64,000 nucleotides of DNA from Bradyrhizobium cajani (lineage in GTDB: Bacteria > Pseudomonadota > Alphaproteobacteria > Rhizobiales > Xanthobacteraceae), in assembly GCF_009759665.1 (NCBI RefSeq), contig NZ_WQNE01000002.1:248001-312000 (forward strand). The letters run 5' to 3'. Made by a program: the position numbers and the translations under genes. Positions 45,352 through 54,877 of the stretch are shown here, piece by piece (the first letter of the stretch is position 1; every line of letters starts with the position of its first letter). The notes under the pieces were generated by a model, which searched no databases, was not told the origin of the DNA, and saw nothing but the letters and a program-made list of their open reading frames with translations.

Positions 45352-46563
45352 TCACCCTCTATATGGGGTAAGTATCAGATCATGGTTGACAAGAACACGA
45401 ACCGGGAAACCAGGTCGTACGGTTAGAGTCGGCTGGATGTTGAGGCTTCTACGGACGACCTGCTGCCCGGTCTGGTTCAGTGAATCCGAGGCACCGTGTC
45501 GCAATGCCTGGATGATGGCGCTGTCGTTGCTGTTGGTGTCCGAGCCGGCCCCAAGTTCGGTGCCGACCGCCAGAAACGTCGATAGAGCCGCGGCCTTGAA
45601 CAGCTCTCCCCAGTGGTTGTCGACTTGGTCTTCAAGGCCCGCGTAACCTGCGGTGTCAGCGCCAGGCTGCCGCTCGAGAACGATAGACCGTCCATTCGGC
45701 ATGATCAGCCGGGTCCAGACGAGCAGCACGCGTGACTGGCCGAAAGTGACCTGGCTATCGTAGATCCCGATCAGACGCGCTCCCTGGGGCACAAGCAGAA
45801 AGCGGCCGGTCGGCGTGTCATAGACATTCTCGGTTACCTGCGCCGTAATTTCGCCTGGCAGGTCCGATCGGATTCCGGTGATCAGGGCTCCCGGAATAAC
45901 CGTCCCAGCCTGAACGAGATATGGTGAAGCGGGCCTGGTGACGCGGTCAGGGCTGACCGTGCGGCGGTCCACGGAGGCGTTCACGAAGGCAAGCTTTCGG
46001 GCCTGTCCGTTCTGCGCAGATCCATCGTCGACCGTGCCCGTTGCGTTCGGTAGCGCGACGCGGTCGCCTCCAACAGCCGCCGCGGCGGGCGGACGCACTT
46101 CTCTCCCATTCGTCGAAGCGAACAGATGGCTGATGCGGGCTGCTTCGGTCTCTTGATCCCGGCGCTGCTGGTCCGGATCAGCGCCGTTCGTCGGCGACTG
46201 GCCTTGGGCTGCAAGAATCGGTCGACCGAGATCCCCGGGTAGCGGCGGGCCAAGCTGCGGGACTGCCTGGCGCGGAACGCCAGCGTAGTCTTTGGGCAGC
46301 GCCGTTATGCCGTCGGCAACATTGTGGTGATCGGTGCTGTAAACCTCATCGGTCGCCTGATTTCGATGGCGGTTGCTCGCTAGCGACCACAACACGGTTC
46401 CACCGATGACGAACAACACGACAGCAGTCCCTCCGGCGAGAACTTTCCGCGACAACCGGGTTACTCGCGGTTGCTCTGCTCTCAGGCGGAAGCTTCCGGA
46501 CGGATCCTCTTGTGTCGCTGATGGGACGGATTGCTCGTGATCGTTTCCACTCAAGCTGCTCAT
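45352..46563 (-). CDS. trbI: Conjugal transfer protein TrbI (VirB10-like)
   Basis: 403 residues. One membrane helix (KVLAGGTAVVLFVIGGTVLW) is followed by a Pro-rich linker and the TrbI/VirB10 beta-barrel domain (YLVQAGTVIPGALITGIRSD, LPGEITAQVTENVYDTPTGR, LIGIYDSQVTFGQSRVLLVW). It spans the periplasm and links the inner-membrane motor to the outer-membrane ring. Its start overlaps the trbG stop by 4 nt. Confidence 0.95.
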   Translation of the reverse strand: MSSLSGNDHEQSVPSATQEDPSGSFRLRAEQPRVTRLSRKVLAGGTAVVLFVIGGTVLWSLASNRHRNQATDEVYSTDHHNVADGITALPKDYAGVPRQAVPQLGPPLPGDLGRPILAAQGQSPTNGADPDQQRRDQETEAARISHLFASTNGREVRPPAAAAVGGDRVALPNATGTVDDGSAQNGQARKLAFVNASVDRRTVSPDRVTRPASPYLVQAGTVIPGALITGIRSDLPGEITAQVTENVYDTPTGRFLLVPQGARLIGIYDSQVTFGQSRVLLVWTRLIMPNGRSIVLERQPGADTAGYAGLEDQVDNHWGELFKAAALSTFLAVGTELGAGSDTNSNDSAIIQALRHGASDSLNQTGQQVVRRSLNIQPTLTVRPGFPVRVLVNHDLILTPYRG

Positions 46564-47594
46564 GACGACGGCCTCCCGTCTGTCCTGACAATCCTGACTT
46601 TCTGCTGGTGTTCACCCCCGAGCCGTAGTTCAGCGGCTGCAAACAGCCGATCGACGATCAGCACGTTACCGGAGGCGCGATAGTTGACGAGCTCGGTTTT
46701 GCCATCCGGTCCGATGACAAAGAGCGGAGGCATCTCACCTTGCACGATGCCTTGCGGGAATTCGACATAGACCTTGCGGCCATCGTCATATGCGGTGAGC
46801 GGCCGCCAGGGAGGATTGTCTCCTTTGATCGCATAGCGGAAGATGCGCTGCGCCGGGTTCGGAAGAACGGGCTTCAGAGCGACCGAACGCGATCGTTCCC
46901 GTGCAGTTTCTGGGTAGTACCAGGCGACAGACGGCATGTATGGGCGTTCGCGGGAGCGGAGCTCGATCAGGTAGGTGCGCCGGTCAGTATTGACCACTAG
47001 GTTAGTCTCGATCGAAGCTCGGGTCGGCTTGACCAAGATATGGACGCGCCGTGTGTCGCCGCTCCCGCTCTCGGTATCGCCCACGACCCAGCGCACGGTA
47101 TCTCCGGCCGCGATCGGTCCTGATCCCGTCAACTGTTCTCCCTCCTCGAGCGCGATATCCGTGATCTGCCCCGGCGCGGCGTAGATCTGATAGAGCGCCC
47201 CGGGACTGTAGGCGTAGATCTGCGCCGCGTTGAAATACCCTCGCTTGCGCGGTTCGACCCGGGCTGCGCCGTTTGCGGTCTCGACCCGGCTCACGGGTTC
47301 AGCATCTTCCTTACCTCCCGACTTGCCGCCGAAAGCCGGCTTCCAGAGGGGTGGAACGTGAAGCGGTCGCGATCTGTCGTCGAGAGCCACCGGCGCCGCC
47401 GGTAACGGAGGAACTTCAGTGTCATAGCTGATCTCCGGCGGAATGTAGGTCGCGCACGCGCCGAGCGCCGAGGAAGCAAGCAGGAGAGCAAACAAGACTG
47501 CTCGCTTCGCGGTCAAGAATTCGGGCGGAGCCGGACTGATTCTGCTGTACGGGACGGGATGCTTCGAATGAACGTCGGACAGCGTCTTAGTCAC
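46560..47594 (-). CDS. trbG: Conjugal transfer protein TrbG (VirB9-like)
   Basis: 344 residues from a GTG at 47594 that overlaps the trbF stop. It has a lipoprotein-like signal (LLASSALGACATYIP) and the VirB9 domain: IYAAPGQITDIALEEGEQLT, PTRASIETNLVVNTDRRTYL and VYVEFPQGI. It forms the outer-membrane core ring with TrbI. The in-frame extension to 47756 lies inside trbF and is not used. Confidence 0.94.
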   Translation of the reverse strand: MTKTLSDVHSKHPVPYSRISPAPPEFLTAKRAVLFALLLASSALGACATYIPPEISYDTEVPPLPAAPVALDDRSRPLHVPPLWKPAFGGKSGGKEDAEPVSRVETANGAARVEPRKRGYFNAAQIYAYSPGALYQIYAAPGQITDIALEEGEQLTGSGPIAAGDTVRWVVGDTESGSGDTRRVHILVKPTRASIETNLVVNTDRRTYLIELRSRERPYMPSVAWYYPETARERSRSVALKPVLPNPAQRIFRYAIKGDNPPWRPLTAYDDGRKVYVEFPQGIVQGEMPPLFVIGPDGKTELVNYRASGNVLIVDRLFAAAELRLGGEHQQKVRIVRTDGRPSS

Positions 47595-48274
47595 TGACTC
47601 AACTCCTTCGACCAGTTGATGGCGCGAACGAAGACTCCAAGAGGATTCTTGCGCAGACGTTCGGCATCGCGCGGCGTTTCGATCACGATGGTGAGAATGG
47701 CGGTCCAGCGCTCGGTCGAACTCAACGAACCGTTGTCGTAGACACGCTCGGTCCACGCGACCCGAAAGCTCTCCGACGACGCGCGAATGACGCTCGAGAC
47801 GTCCACTGAGATTTGGGCCTTGCCCAGCTTCGCAAAGGGGTCATTGTTGCGCGCATAGTCGTTGAGCGCAGCGGCGCCACGATCGGTCGTAAAATCATAG
47901 GCCCGGAGCCAATTCTGGCGCAGAACGATGCCGTCGGCCGGTAGGCCTCTGACATCCTCGATAAAGCGCGCCAGATGGTAGGCGATCTGCGGATCAGTGG
48001 GTTGATAGTCGGTGTTGGCCGGCGCAACCCTTTGGGCTTGGCCGAGATGATCGACTTCGACCACCCAGGGCGTGATTGAGCCTTGGCTCGATTGCCAAAC
48101 CAGGCTGCCTGCGAGACCGGCTGAAAGCATCAGGCAGCCGAACGCCATCAGGCGCCAGTTCTTGGCTTGCACGCGCGCTGATCCAATTCGTTCGTCCCAA
48201 GCCTGCGCTGATTTCTGATACGGCGTGACCGGTTCCGGCATGCGCCCGTAATGAACGGAAGTTCGTTTGAACAT
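47591..48274 (-). CDS. trbF: Conjugal transfer protein TrbF (VirB8-like)
   Basis: 227 residues. Blocks are YQKSAQAWDERIGSARVQAK, one membrane helix (LMAFGCLMLSAGLAGSLVWQ), VVEVDHLGQAQRVAPA and WRAILTIVIETP-like sequence (RWTAILTIVIETPRDAERLR). It is a periplasmic inner-membrane assembly factor. Its end overlaps trbG by 4 nt. A 100-nt gap with no gene separates it from trbL. Confidence 0.93.
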   Translation of the reverse strand: MFKRTSVHYGRMPEPVTPYQKSAQAWDERIGSARVQAKNWRLMAFGCLMLSAGLAGSLVWQSSQGSITPWVVEVDHLGQAQRVAPANTDYQPTDPQIAYHLARFIEDVRGLPADGIVLRQNWLRAYDFTTDRGAAALNDYARNNDPFAKLGKAQISVDVSSVIRASSESFRVAWTERVYDNGSLSSTERWTAILTIVIETPRDAERLRKNPLGVFVRAINWSKELSQ

Positions 48275-48374
48275 CGATGGTTGCCCCTAGTATCGAGTGA
48301 TCGGTTCCGAGTCGTGCGGTATGAGCGTTTGCGTCACCTGCGCAGCGGGTGGCGAAGGCGCAACGATCTGCGTG

Positions 48375-49604
48375 TCAGCGCTCTCCTTCAGACAAATCGA
48401 CGGAGGAGCCGCCGCCACCGTGATCGCCTGAGCGGACTGCGTGGCCGGCTGCCGATGCGCCATGCCGAATGGTCTCGGCGCGCTTCATGCGTCGCGCCCA
48501 ATCGGGTTGCCCTTCGGCCGAATTGCTCGCGCCTTGCGCGCCGGCTTCCCCACCCCCACCGACCGCAGCCGCTGCACGACGCAACGGGCTCATGGCGGCC
48601 GAAGCGCCGGCCTCTGCGACGCCGGCAACGCCGCCACTCCGGTAGGCGGCTGATGCCGCGCTCATAGCGGCGCCGCCACTACGCGCGGCGCCCGCGATCG
48701 CGCCGCCAGCGAGACCAGCACCGCCGGCGGCAAGACCCGCACCCGCCGCAACAATGCCGCCAGCAGCAAGGCCTGTTCCAATTGCGGCGCCGCCGCCGAG
48801 TTGCGGTCCACCGGACACAAGGCCGTTTGCGATGCCCGGACCGAAGATACCGAGCCCTAGCAAGGAGAGCGCCGCGAGCACCAGCGTCATCGCGTCTTCA
48901 ATGGTCGGCTGAGCGCCGCCGAAGCCCGTGGTGAACTGCGAGAACAGGGTAGAACCGATGCCGACGATGACGGCCAGGACCAGGACCTTGATCCCTGAAG
49001 AGATGACGTTACCCAAGACCCGCTCTGCCGCGAAGGCAGTCTTACCAAACAGTCCGAACGGAATGAGCACGAAGCCGGCGAGCGTCGTGAGCTTGAACTC
49101 GATCAGGGTGACGAAGAGTTGGATCGCCAGAATGAAGAAGGCGAGCAACACCACGACCCAAGCAAACAGAAGAACGACGATCTGGACGAAGTTCTCGAAG
49201 AAACTGATGTAGCCCATCAGGTTCGAGATCGAATCGAGCAGCGGTCGGCCGGCGTCGAGCCCGACCTGAGCGATCTTTCCAGGGCGCAGGAGATCTGATG
49301 CGGACAGGCTTGCGCCCGTTGCTTTCAGCCCAAGGCCGGCGAAGCTTTCGAAGACGATGCGCGCCAAGCCGTTCCAGTTACCGATGAGGTAGGCGAAAAC
49401 ACCCACGAAGAGCGTCTTCTTGACGAGACGCGCGATGATGTCCTCGTCAGTTCCCCAACTCCAGAACAACGCAGCCAGCGTGATGTCGATCGCCGCAAGC
49501 GTCGCCGCGAGATACCCGACGTCGCTACCGAGAAGGCCGAAGCCATTGTCGAGATAACGCGTGAACGTTTCCAGAAACTGGTCAATGATCCCCGCACCAG
49601 TCAT
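48375..49604 (-). CDS. trbL: Conjugal transfer protein TrbL (VirB6-like)
   Basis: 409 residues. The N-terminal half has about six membrane helices (FLETFTRYLDNGFGLLGSDV, IDITLAALFWSWGTDED, LFVTLIEFKLTTLAGFVLIP). The C-terminal half is Ala/Gly-rich low complexity (GTGLAAGGIVAAGAGLAAGG), as is usual for TrbL. It is the polytopic inner-membrane channel component. It overlaps trbK by 4 nt. Confidence 0.93.
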   Translation of the reverse strand: MTGAGIIDQFLETFTRYLDNGFGLLGSDVGYLAATLAAIDITLAALFWSWGTDEDIIARLVKKTLFVGVFAYLIGNWNGLARIVFESFAGLGLKATGASLSASDLLRPGKIAQVGLDAGRPLLDSISNLMGYISFFENFVQIVVLLFAWVVVLLAFFILAIQLFVTLIEFKLTTLAGFVLIPFGLFGKTAFAAERVLGNVISSGIKVLVLAVIVGIGSTLFSQFTTGFGGAQPTIEDAMTLVLAALSLLGLGIFGPGIANGLVSGGPQLGGGAAIGTGLAAGGIVAAGAGLAAGGAGLAGGAIAGAARSGGAAMSAASAAYRSGGVAGVAEAGASAAMSPLRRAAAAVGGGGEAGAQGASNSAEGQPDWARRMKRAETIRHGASAAGHAVRSGDHGGGGSSVDLSEGER

Positions 49605-49969
49605 GGGTTGCTCGCCTCAGGCACCGCCAGGTTCGGATATCCCTGCGGGATCCGGCTTTGATCCTTTGGGGCAGGCGTCGAACTGGCCGAGTCATCGTGG
49701 CCGGGAGCTACAATGCCGTCTTTTTTGCCAAGGAAGCGACGCCGGTTTTCGGCCCAAATCTGCTGGCAATGGCGATAGCCTGCCGCCTCCTCCGGAATGA
49801 CGCCACGGCAACGTGCGAGGTCGGAGATGGTTGTATCGGTCGTCTGCCCCGCCTTCGGCGTCGGCGGAGAATCATCTCCGCCACGCAGTTGAATCGTGCA
49901 GGCGATGATGGCCACTAGGCCGATTGTCGTAAGCAGCGACAGCGCCTTGAATGCCTTTACGTCGGTCAT
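49601..49969 (-). CDS. TrbK-like small membrane protein (putative entry exclusion)
   Basis: 122 residues with one N-terminal helix (ALSLLTTIGLVAIIACTIQL), then ISDLARCRGVIPEEAAGYRH and CQQIWAENRRRFLG. This cysteine-containing pattern recurs in the gene between trbJ and trbL of rhizobial elements and is called TrbK-alt. Entry exclusion is assumed from position, not shown. It overlaps trbJ and trbL. Confidence 0.8.
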   Translation of the reverse strand: MTDVKAFKALSLLTTIGLVAIIACTIQLRGGDDSPPTPKAGQTTDTTISDLARCRGVIPEEAAGYRHCQQIWAENRRRFLGKKDGIVAPGHDDSASSTPAPKDQSRIPQGYPNLAVPEASNP

Positions 49970-50697
49970 CAGTGGAACATCTGCACATTGGTGGACTGAT
50001 AGCCCTGTCCAGGCGTCAGGAAGCGCCTGAGCTGTTCTCGTCCTTGATCCTGAGCCGAGGCGCGCTGAGCCGCTTCGAGGCTCTGCGCCCTGCCCTGCGC
50101 CGCCGCCGCAGCCGTGAGATCGGCAAGTTGTTGCACTTGAAGCGCGAGGATCTGGTTGCCGGCTTGAGTTGCCTGCAGGGCACCGCTAGCACTCTGGCTC
50201 GACGTTACGAGGGCGGACGTCTGGATGCGATTGGTGTCGAGATTGCCAACGATGCCGGCCTGGACGCGAAGCGCATCTTGCGTTGCCGAGTAAGTATTTT
50301 GCCAGCGCGATTGAGCATTGGAGATCAGCAACGGGCTCGACTGGCTGCTGGTGGCCGGCGCGTAGCTGGTCGAGAAGGCGCGGTCGATCTGCTGCACGTC
50401 GTAGGCGATGCGCTGGGCCTGGGCCAGCAATTGCTGGGTCCGCTGGATCGAGGATTGCAGTTGCTGCAGCGACGAATACGGCAGGTTTGCTAGATTTCTC
50501 GTTTGATTGATCAGCATCTGTGCCTCGTTCTGCAACGATGTGATCTGATTGTTGATCTGCTGGAGCTCCCGCGCGGCCGTCAGGACGTTCTGGACATAGT
50601 TGTCGGGATCAAAGACGATAAGCGCTCGTGCAGGCATCGTAATGCCAAGCGATAGAGCGATGGTGCCAGCGGCCAGCAATGAGCCAAGACGCCTCAT
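49969..50697 (-). CDS. trbJ: Conjugal transfer protein TrbJ (VirB5-like)
   Basis: 242 residues. A signal peptide ending MPARALIVFDPDNY is followed by NVLTAARELQQINNQITSLQ and coiled-coil-rich helices with many Gln residues. This matches TrbJ, a minor pilus or adhesin component. Its start overlaps the trbE stop. Confidence 0.93.
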   Translation of the reverse strand: MRRLGSLLAAGTIALSLGITMPARALIVFDPDNYVQNVLTAARELQQINNQITSLQNEAQMLINQTRNLANLPYSSLQQLQSSIQRTQQLLAQAQRIAYDVQQIDRAFSTSYAPATSSQSSPLLISNAQSRWQNTYSATQDALRVQAGIVGNLDTNRIQTSALVTSSQSASGALQATQAGNQILALQVQQLADLTAAAAAQGRAQSLEAAQRASAQDQGREQLRRFLTPGQGYQSTNVQMFH

Positions 50698-53135
50698 AGC
50701 GATTTCTCCAGATTGACGAGATTGGGGATCAGGTCGAGGGCCCAGGCGACGCCACGGTGCTGCAGCCAGGCCGGCACAAAGCCCTCGGGACCATGTTCGA
50801 CGAGGAGTTGCGCAATCGTCGTCTGATCCGTCTTGGAAGAAGCTGCGGTGAAAGCGAGCGCAATCTCACCGAGGCCAAGTTCGAACATCCGGTTGCCGCG
50901 ACGAGACTGGCAGTAGTAGTCGCACTTTGGCGTTGCCCGGCTCAGAAGCTCGATTTGACGGTCATTGAGGCCGAAGCGGCGGTAGATGGCAGTGATCTGC
51001 GGTTCGATCGCCCGTTCGTTCGGCAGCAACAAGCGCGTTGGGCAGCTTTCGATGATCGCCGGCGCTATCGCAGAGCCATCAATGTCGGAAAGGGACTGGG
51101 TGGCGAAGATGACGGACGCATTCTTCTTCCGAAGCGTCTTCAGCCATTCCCGAAGTTGCCCCGCAAAATCCTCATCATCGAGGGCCAACCACCCCTCATC
51201 AACAATCAGGAGTGTCGGCCGGCCATCGAGACGATCACCAATACGATGGAAAAGGTACGCCAACACGGCCGGTGCCGCACTCGTCCCGATCAAACCTTCG
51301 GTCTCAAAGGCCTGGACCGAGGCTTCGCCAAGGCGTTCGAATTCGGCATCTAGCAGGCGCCCGGAGGGACCGCCCAGGCAGTAAGGCTGCAAGGCACGTT
51401 TCAGGGACTTGGATTGCAGCAGAACTGACAGACCCGTGAGCGTGCGTTCCTCCCTCGGCGCCGAGGCAAGAGACGTCAGCGCCGACCACAGATGATCCTT
51501 GACCTCGGGGGTGATCTCCACTTTCTCGCGTGCCAGGATCGCGCCGATCCATTCCGTGGCCCATCCGCGTTCGGAAGGATCGTCGATCCAAGCCAGCGGC
51601 TGCAACGCAACGGGTTGCTCACCTCCGTCAGACAATGCCCCGCCGAGATCGTGCCAATCACCGTCCATGGCGAGAGCGGCCGCCCGGATCGAACCACCGA
51701 AGTCGAACGCAAAGACCTGAGAGTTCGGGTAGCGCCTGAACTGTAACGCCATCAGCGCAAGCAGGACAGACTTGCCAGCACCTGTCGGCCCCACCACGAG
51801 GGTATGACCGACGTCACCGACGTGGAGGGAGAATCGGAAGGGCGTCGATCCCTCGGTCTTGCCGAACAGAAGAGGCGGACCCTTGAAGTGCAGATCTCTC
51901 GCCTCGCCAGCCCACACCGCCGACATCGGAATCATGTGGGCCAGATTGAGGGTCGAAACCGGTGGCTGCCGCACATTGGCATAGACGTGCCCGGGCAGAC
52001 TGCCGAGCCAGGCTTCGACGGCGTTTACCGTCTCGATCATGCAGGTGAAATCGCGGCCTTGAATAACCTTCTCGACCAGGCGGAGTTTTTCGTCGGCCGC
52101 ACCGGGATCGCCGTCCCACACCGTGATGGTCGCCGTGACAAAGGCTTGTCCGATCCGATCCGAACCCAGCTCCTGCAGCGCCGCGTCGGCGTCAATCGCC
52201 TTATTGTGGGCGTCGGTATCGAGCAGCGTCGGCGCCTCGTTGGTCATGACCTCCTTGAGAATGGCGCCAATCGACTTTCGCTTGGCGAACCACTGCCGCC
52301 GAATCTTGGTCAGAAGCTTGGTGGCATCGGTCTTGTCGAGCATGATCGCCCGGGTCGACCAACGATACGAGAATGGCAGGCGATTCAGGTCGTCCAGGAT
52401 CCCCGGGGTCGTAGCGCCCGGAAAGCCGACAATGGTCAGGACCCGAAGATTGGCTGAGCCTAGCATTGGCTCGAGTCCGCCGGTCAGCGACTGGTCGGCC
52501 AAGAGCGCATCGATGTACATGGGAATTTCGGGCACGCGAACCCGATGGCGCTTGGTTGAGATCGTCGAGTGCAGGTAGGTCAGCGTGCCCTGATCATCGA
52601 GCCAGGCGCATTCTGGCATGAACCCTTCGACGAGCTGCAGCACGCGGTCGGTTTGATCGGCAAACCCGCGGAGCACCTCGCGCGCGTCTGCGCTAACAGT
52701 CCGATCGCGGCCTTCATAGAGCAGGCGCTCTGCCCTGGCGGCTCCTTCCTCCGGCGGCAGATAGACGAAGGTTAGGAAATAGCTGGACTCATAATGGGCT
52801 CCCGCCTCCTCGAACTGAGCCCTGCGTTCCGCGTCAACCAGCGCAGACGCGACATCCGGAAATGTACTCGGAGGATAAGCCCCAGCAAAATGACGCTGCG
52901 CCTCAACAAATACGGCCCAACCAGATCCCAGGCGGCGCAGGGCGTTATTCAGGCGACCGGCGACGCCGACAAGTTCGGCCGGCACCGCGCTGTCGAGGTC
53001 CGGTCCCCGGAACTTTGCCGTCCGCTGGAACGAGCCATCCTTATTCAGGATGATCCCCTCGTCGACGAGGGCTGCCCAGGGCAGGAAGTCGGCGAGGCGG
53101 GCATTGGAATGGCGATACTCAGCAAGATTCATCAT
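50694..53135 (-). CDS. trbE: Conjugal transfer ATPase TrbE (VirB4-like)
   Basis: 813 residues, full length. Walker A is VVGPTGAGKSVLLALMALQF. Walker B is TLLIVDEGWLALDDEDFAGQ. Also present are LREWLKTLRKKNASVIFATQ and FARFMEARRHFAGAYP-like sequence (EAQRHFAGAYPPSTFPD). It powers pilus assembly and substrate transfer at the inner membrane. The two adjacent ATGs make the exact start uncertain by one residue. Confidence 0.96.
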   Translation of the reverse strand: MMNLAEYRHSNARLADFLPWAALVDEGIILNKDGSFQRTAKFRGPDLDSAVPAELVGVAGRLNNALRRLGSGWAVFVEAQRHFAGAYPPSTFPDVASALVDAERRAQFEEAGAHYESSYFLTFVYLPPEEGAARAERLLYEGRDRTVSADAREVLRGFADQTDRVLQLVEGFMPECAWLDDQGTLTYLHSTISTKRHRVRVPEIPMYIDALLADQSLTGGLEPMLGSANLRVLTIVGFPGATTPGILDDLNRLPFSYRWSTRAIMLDKTDATKLLTKIRRQWFAKRKSIGAILKEVMTNEAPTLLDTDAHNKAIDADAALQELGSDRIGQAFVTATITVWDGDPGAADEKLRLVEKVIQGRDFTCMIETVNAVEAWLGSLPGHVYANVRQPPVSTLNLAHMIPMSAVWAGEARDLHFKGPPLLFGKTEGSTPFRFSLHVGDVGHTLVVGPTGAGKSVLLALMALQFRRYPNSQVFAFDFGGSIRAAALAMDGDWHDLGGALSDGGEQPVALQPLAWIDDPSERGWATEWIGAILAREKVEITPEVKDHLWSALTSLASAPREERTLTGLSVLLQSKSLKRALQPYCLGGPSGRLLDAEFERLGEASVQAFETEGLIGTSAAPAVLAYLFHRIGDRLDGRPTLLIVDEGWLALDDEDFAGQLREWLKTLRKKNASVIFATQSLSDIDGSAIAPAIIESCPTRLLLPNERAIEPQITAIYRRFGLNDRQIELLSRATPKCDYYCQSRRGNRMFELGLGEIALAFTAASSKTDQTTIAQLLVEHGPEGFVPAWLQHRGVAWALDLIPNLVNLEKSL

Positions 53136-53144
53136 GACGCAGGC

Positions 53145-53408
53145 TCAGGTGTTGAGATGACCGGGAATGCGCAGATGCCGGCGCACCACATCGACGAAGG
53201 CGGAATCGCGTTTGGCGGCCCAGACGGCGGCCATGTGGCCGATGAACCAGAGGACAAGACCCGCGATCCAGAGCCGCAATCCAAGTCCAAGGGCCGCGGC
53301 AAGCGTGCCGTTCACGATCGCGACGGACCGCGGCGCGCCGCCCATTAGAATCGGCTCAGTAAGCGCGCGGTGAACGGGCACTACAAAGCCTGCCACCTGA
53401 TCATCCAT
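53145..53408 (-). CDS. trbD: Conjugal transfer protein TrbD (VirB3-like)
   Basis: 87 residues: VPVHRALTEPILMGGAPRSV, then two hydrophobic segments and LRIPGHLNT. The opening is typical of TrbD/VirB3, the small partner of the TrbE ATPase. Its start overlaps the trbC stop by one base. Confidence 0.92.
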   Translation of the reverse strand: MDDQVAGFVVPVHRALTEPILMGGAPRSVAIVNGTLAAALGLGLRLWIAGLVLWFIGHMAAVWAAKRDSAFVDVVRRHLRIPGHLNT

Positions 53409-53731
53409 CAGATCACCACGCCGCCGCCGAAGGAGAAGAACGACAGGAAGAAGCTCGAGGCGGCAAACGCAATCGACAGTCCGAACACGATCTGGATCAG
53501 CCGGCGGAAACCACCTGACGAGTCCCCGAACGCAAGCGTAAGCCCGGTCACCACGATGATGATGACAGCGATGATCTTGGCGACCGGTCCTTCAACCGAC
53601 TGCAAGATCTGATTGAGTGGCTGCTCCCAAGGCATGTTCGAGCCAGCCGCCCATGCCGGCGCCGCTCCCAAAAGCACCATGCCGTACACGGCAAGCGATG
53701 CACCTCGAAGAAAACGAAATTTCTGACGCAT
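53408..53731 (-). CDS. trbC: Conjugal transfer pilin TrbC (VirB2-like)
   Basis: 107 residues. A long signal peptide ends AAPAWAAGS. The mature pilin has two hydrophobic segments (IIAVIIIVVTGLTLAFGDSS, LIQIVFGLSIAFAASSFFLS), as in TrbC/VirB2. AGGAG precedes the ATG at 53731. The gene begins 2 nt after the trbB stop. Confidence 0.93.
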   Translation of the reverse strand: MRQKFRFLRGASLAVYGMVLLGAAPAWAAGSNMPWEQPLNQILQSVEGPVAKIIAVIIIVVTGLTLAFGDSSGGFRRLIQIVFGLSIAFAASSFFLSFFSFGGGVVI

Positions 53732-53732
53732 G

Positions 53733-54695
53733 TCAGTCTCCTGCTGATGAAAGGTTGTAGTCGCCGGTGGCCCCGAGTCCGGTGACGAGGGCGAGTTCAG
53801 CGAGGCGACGGTCAGTGCCGCGCCCCGCAAGCACAGCAACGATGTTGATGGTCTCAGCGATCAGGGCACGCGGAACCGTGATGACGGCTTCCTGGATGAG
53901 TTGCTCGAGCCGCCGCAGAGCACCAAGCGCACTACCCGCATGAATGGTCCCAATGCCGCCGGGGTGGCCCGTGCCCCAGGCCTTAAGCAGATCGAGTGCC
54001 TCGGCACCGCGAACTTCGCCGACCGGAATGCGGTCAGGACGCAGTCGCAGCGAGGAGCGGACGAGATCCGACAGCGTGGCCACGCCATCTTTGGTCCGCA
54101 AAGCCACGAGATTGGGCGCTTTGCACTGAAGCTCGCGTGTATCTTCGATCAGAACCACACGATCTGAGGTCTTTGCCACCTCGGCAAGGAGCGCGTTCGT
54201 CAATGTCGTCTTGCCGGTCGATGTCCCGCCGGCGACGAGGATGTTCTTGCGCACCGCGACCGCGTTCTTCAGGATCCTGGCCTGCTCCGGGGTCATAATC
54301 TTCCGGGCGATGTAGTCATCGAGCGTAAACACGGTGACCGCGGGCTTGCGTATAGCAAAGGCCGGCGCTGCAACGACCGGAGGCAAAAGACCTTCGAAGC
54401 GCTCACCGGTCCCGGGCAGTTCGGCCGAAACCCGTGGCGCGCTGGCATGCACCTCGGCGCCGACGTGATGCGCAACCAGGCGAACGATGCGCTCGCCATC
54501 CGCAGCCGACAGGGTTTCGCCTGTGTCGACAAGGCCATTCGACAACCGGTCGATCCACAACCGCCCATCCGGATTGAGCATTACCTCGATGATCGCTTCG
54601 TCTTCGAGGTAGCCGGAAATCGCCGTGCCAAGCGCGCTGCGCAGCATTCGCGCGCCGCGCGAACTCGCTTCCGATTGAATGGAATGGATTGCCAC
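53733..54695 (-). CDS. trbB: Conjugal transfer ATPase TrbB (VirB11-like)
   Basis: 320 residues. Walker A is [20 protein letters not shown]. The Asp box [34 protein letters not shown] and [14 protein letters not shown] are characteristic of the hexameric VirB11 family. It drives pilus assembly and transfer. First gene of the trb block; the MFS gene and a direct-repeat copy lie upstream. Confidence 0.95.
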   Translation of the reverse strand: MAIHSIQSEASSRGARMLRSALGTAISGYLEDEAIIEVMLNPDGRLWIDRLSNGLVDTGETLSAADGERIVRLVAHHVGAEVHASAPRVSAELPGTGERFEGLLPPVVAAPAFAIRKPAVTVFTLDDYIARKIMTPEQARILKNAVAVRKNILVAGGTSTGKTTLTNALLAEVAKTSDRVVLIEDTRELQCKAPNLVALRTKDGVATLSDLVRSSLRLRPDRIPVGEVRGAEALDLLKAWGTGHPGGIGTIHAGSALGALRRLEQLIQEAVITVPRALIAETINIVAVLAGRGTDRRLAELALVTGLGATGDYNLSSAGD

Positions 54696-54795
54696 CGTTC
54701 GTCCCCACCGTATGAGGACGTCGAACGACAGTCCTCAGATGGGGATGATTAGAAGAGGCACCGATGGACTTGACGCAACAAGCGCTTTCGAAGAT

Positions 54796-54820
54796 CGTAG
54801 GCTGGCGTAGAAAAAGAAAG
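54796..54820. repeat. Direct repeat copy A flanking the MFS gene
   Basis: A 25-bp sequence starting CGTAGGCT and continuing with an AGAAAAAGAA core. It matches the copy at 56281-56305 at 22 of 25 positions, in the same orientation. It lies about 100 nt upstream of trbB. Confidence 0.7.
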
Positions 54821-54877
54821 ACTGAGAACGGAGTTATGGGGCCTACTCAATCGTATCAGTTCGCTGGGAGTGGCTAC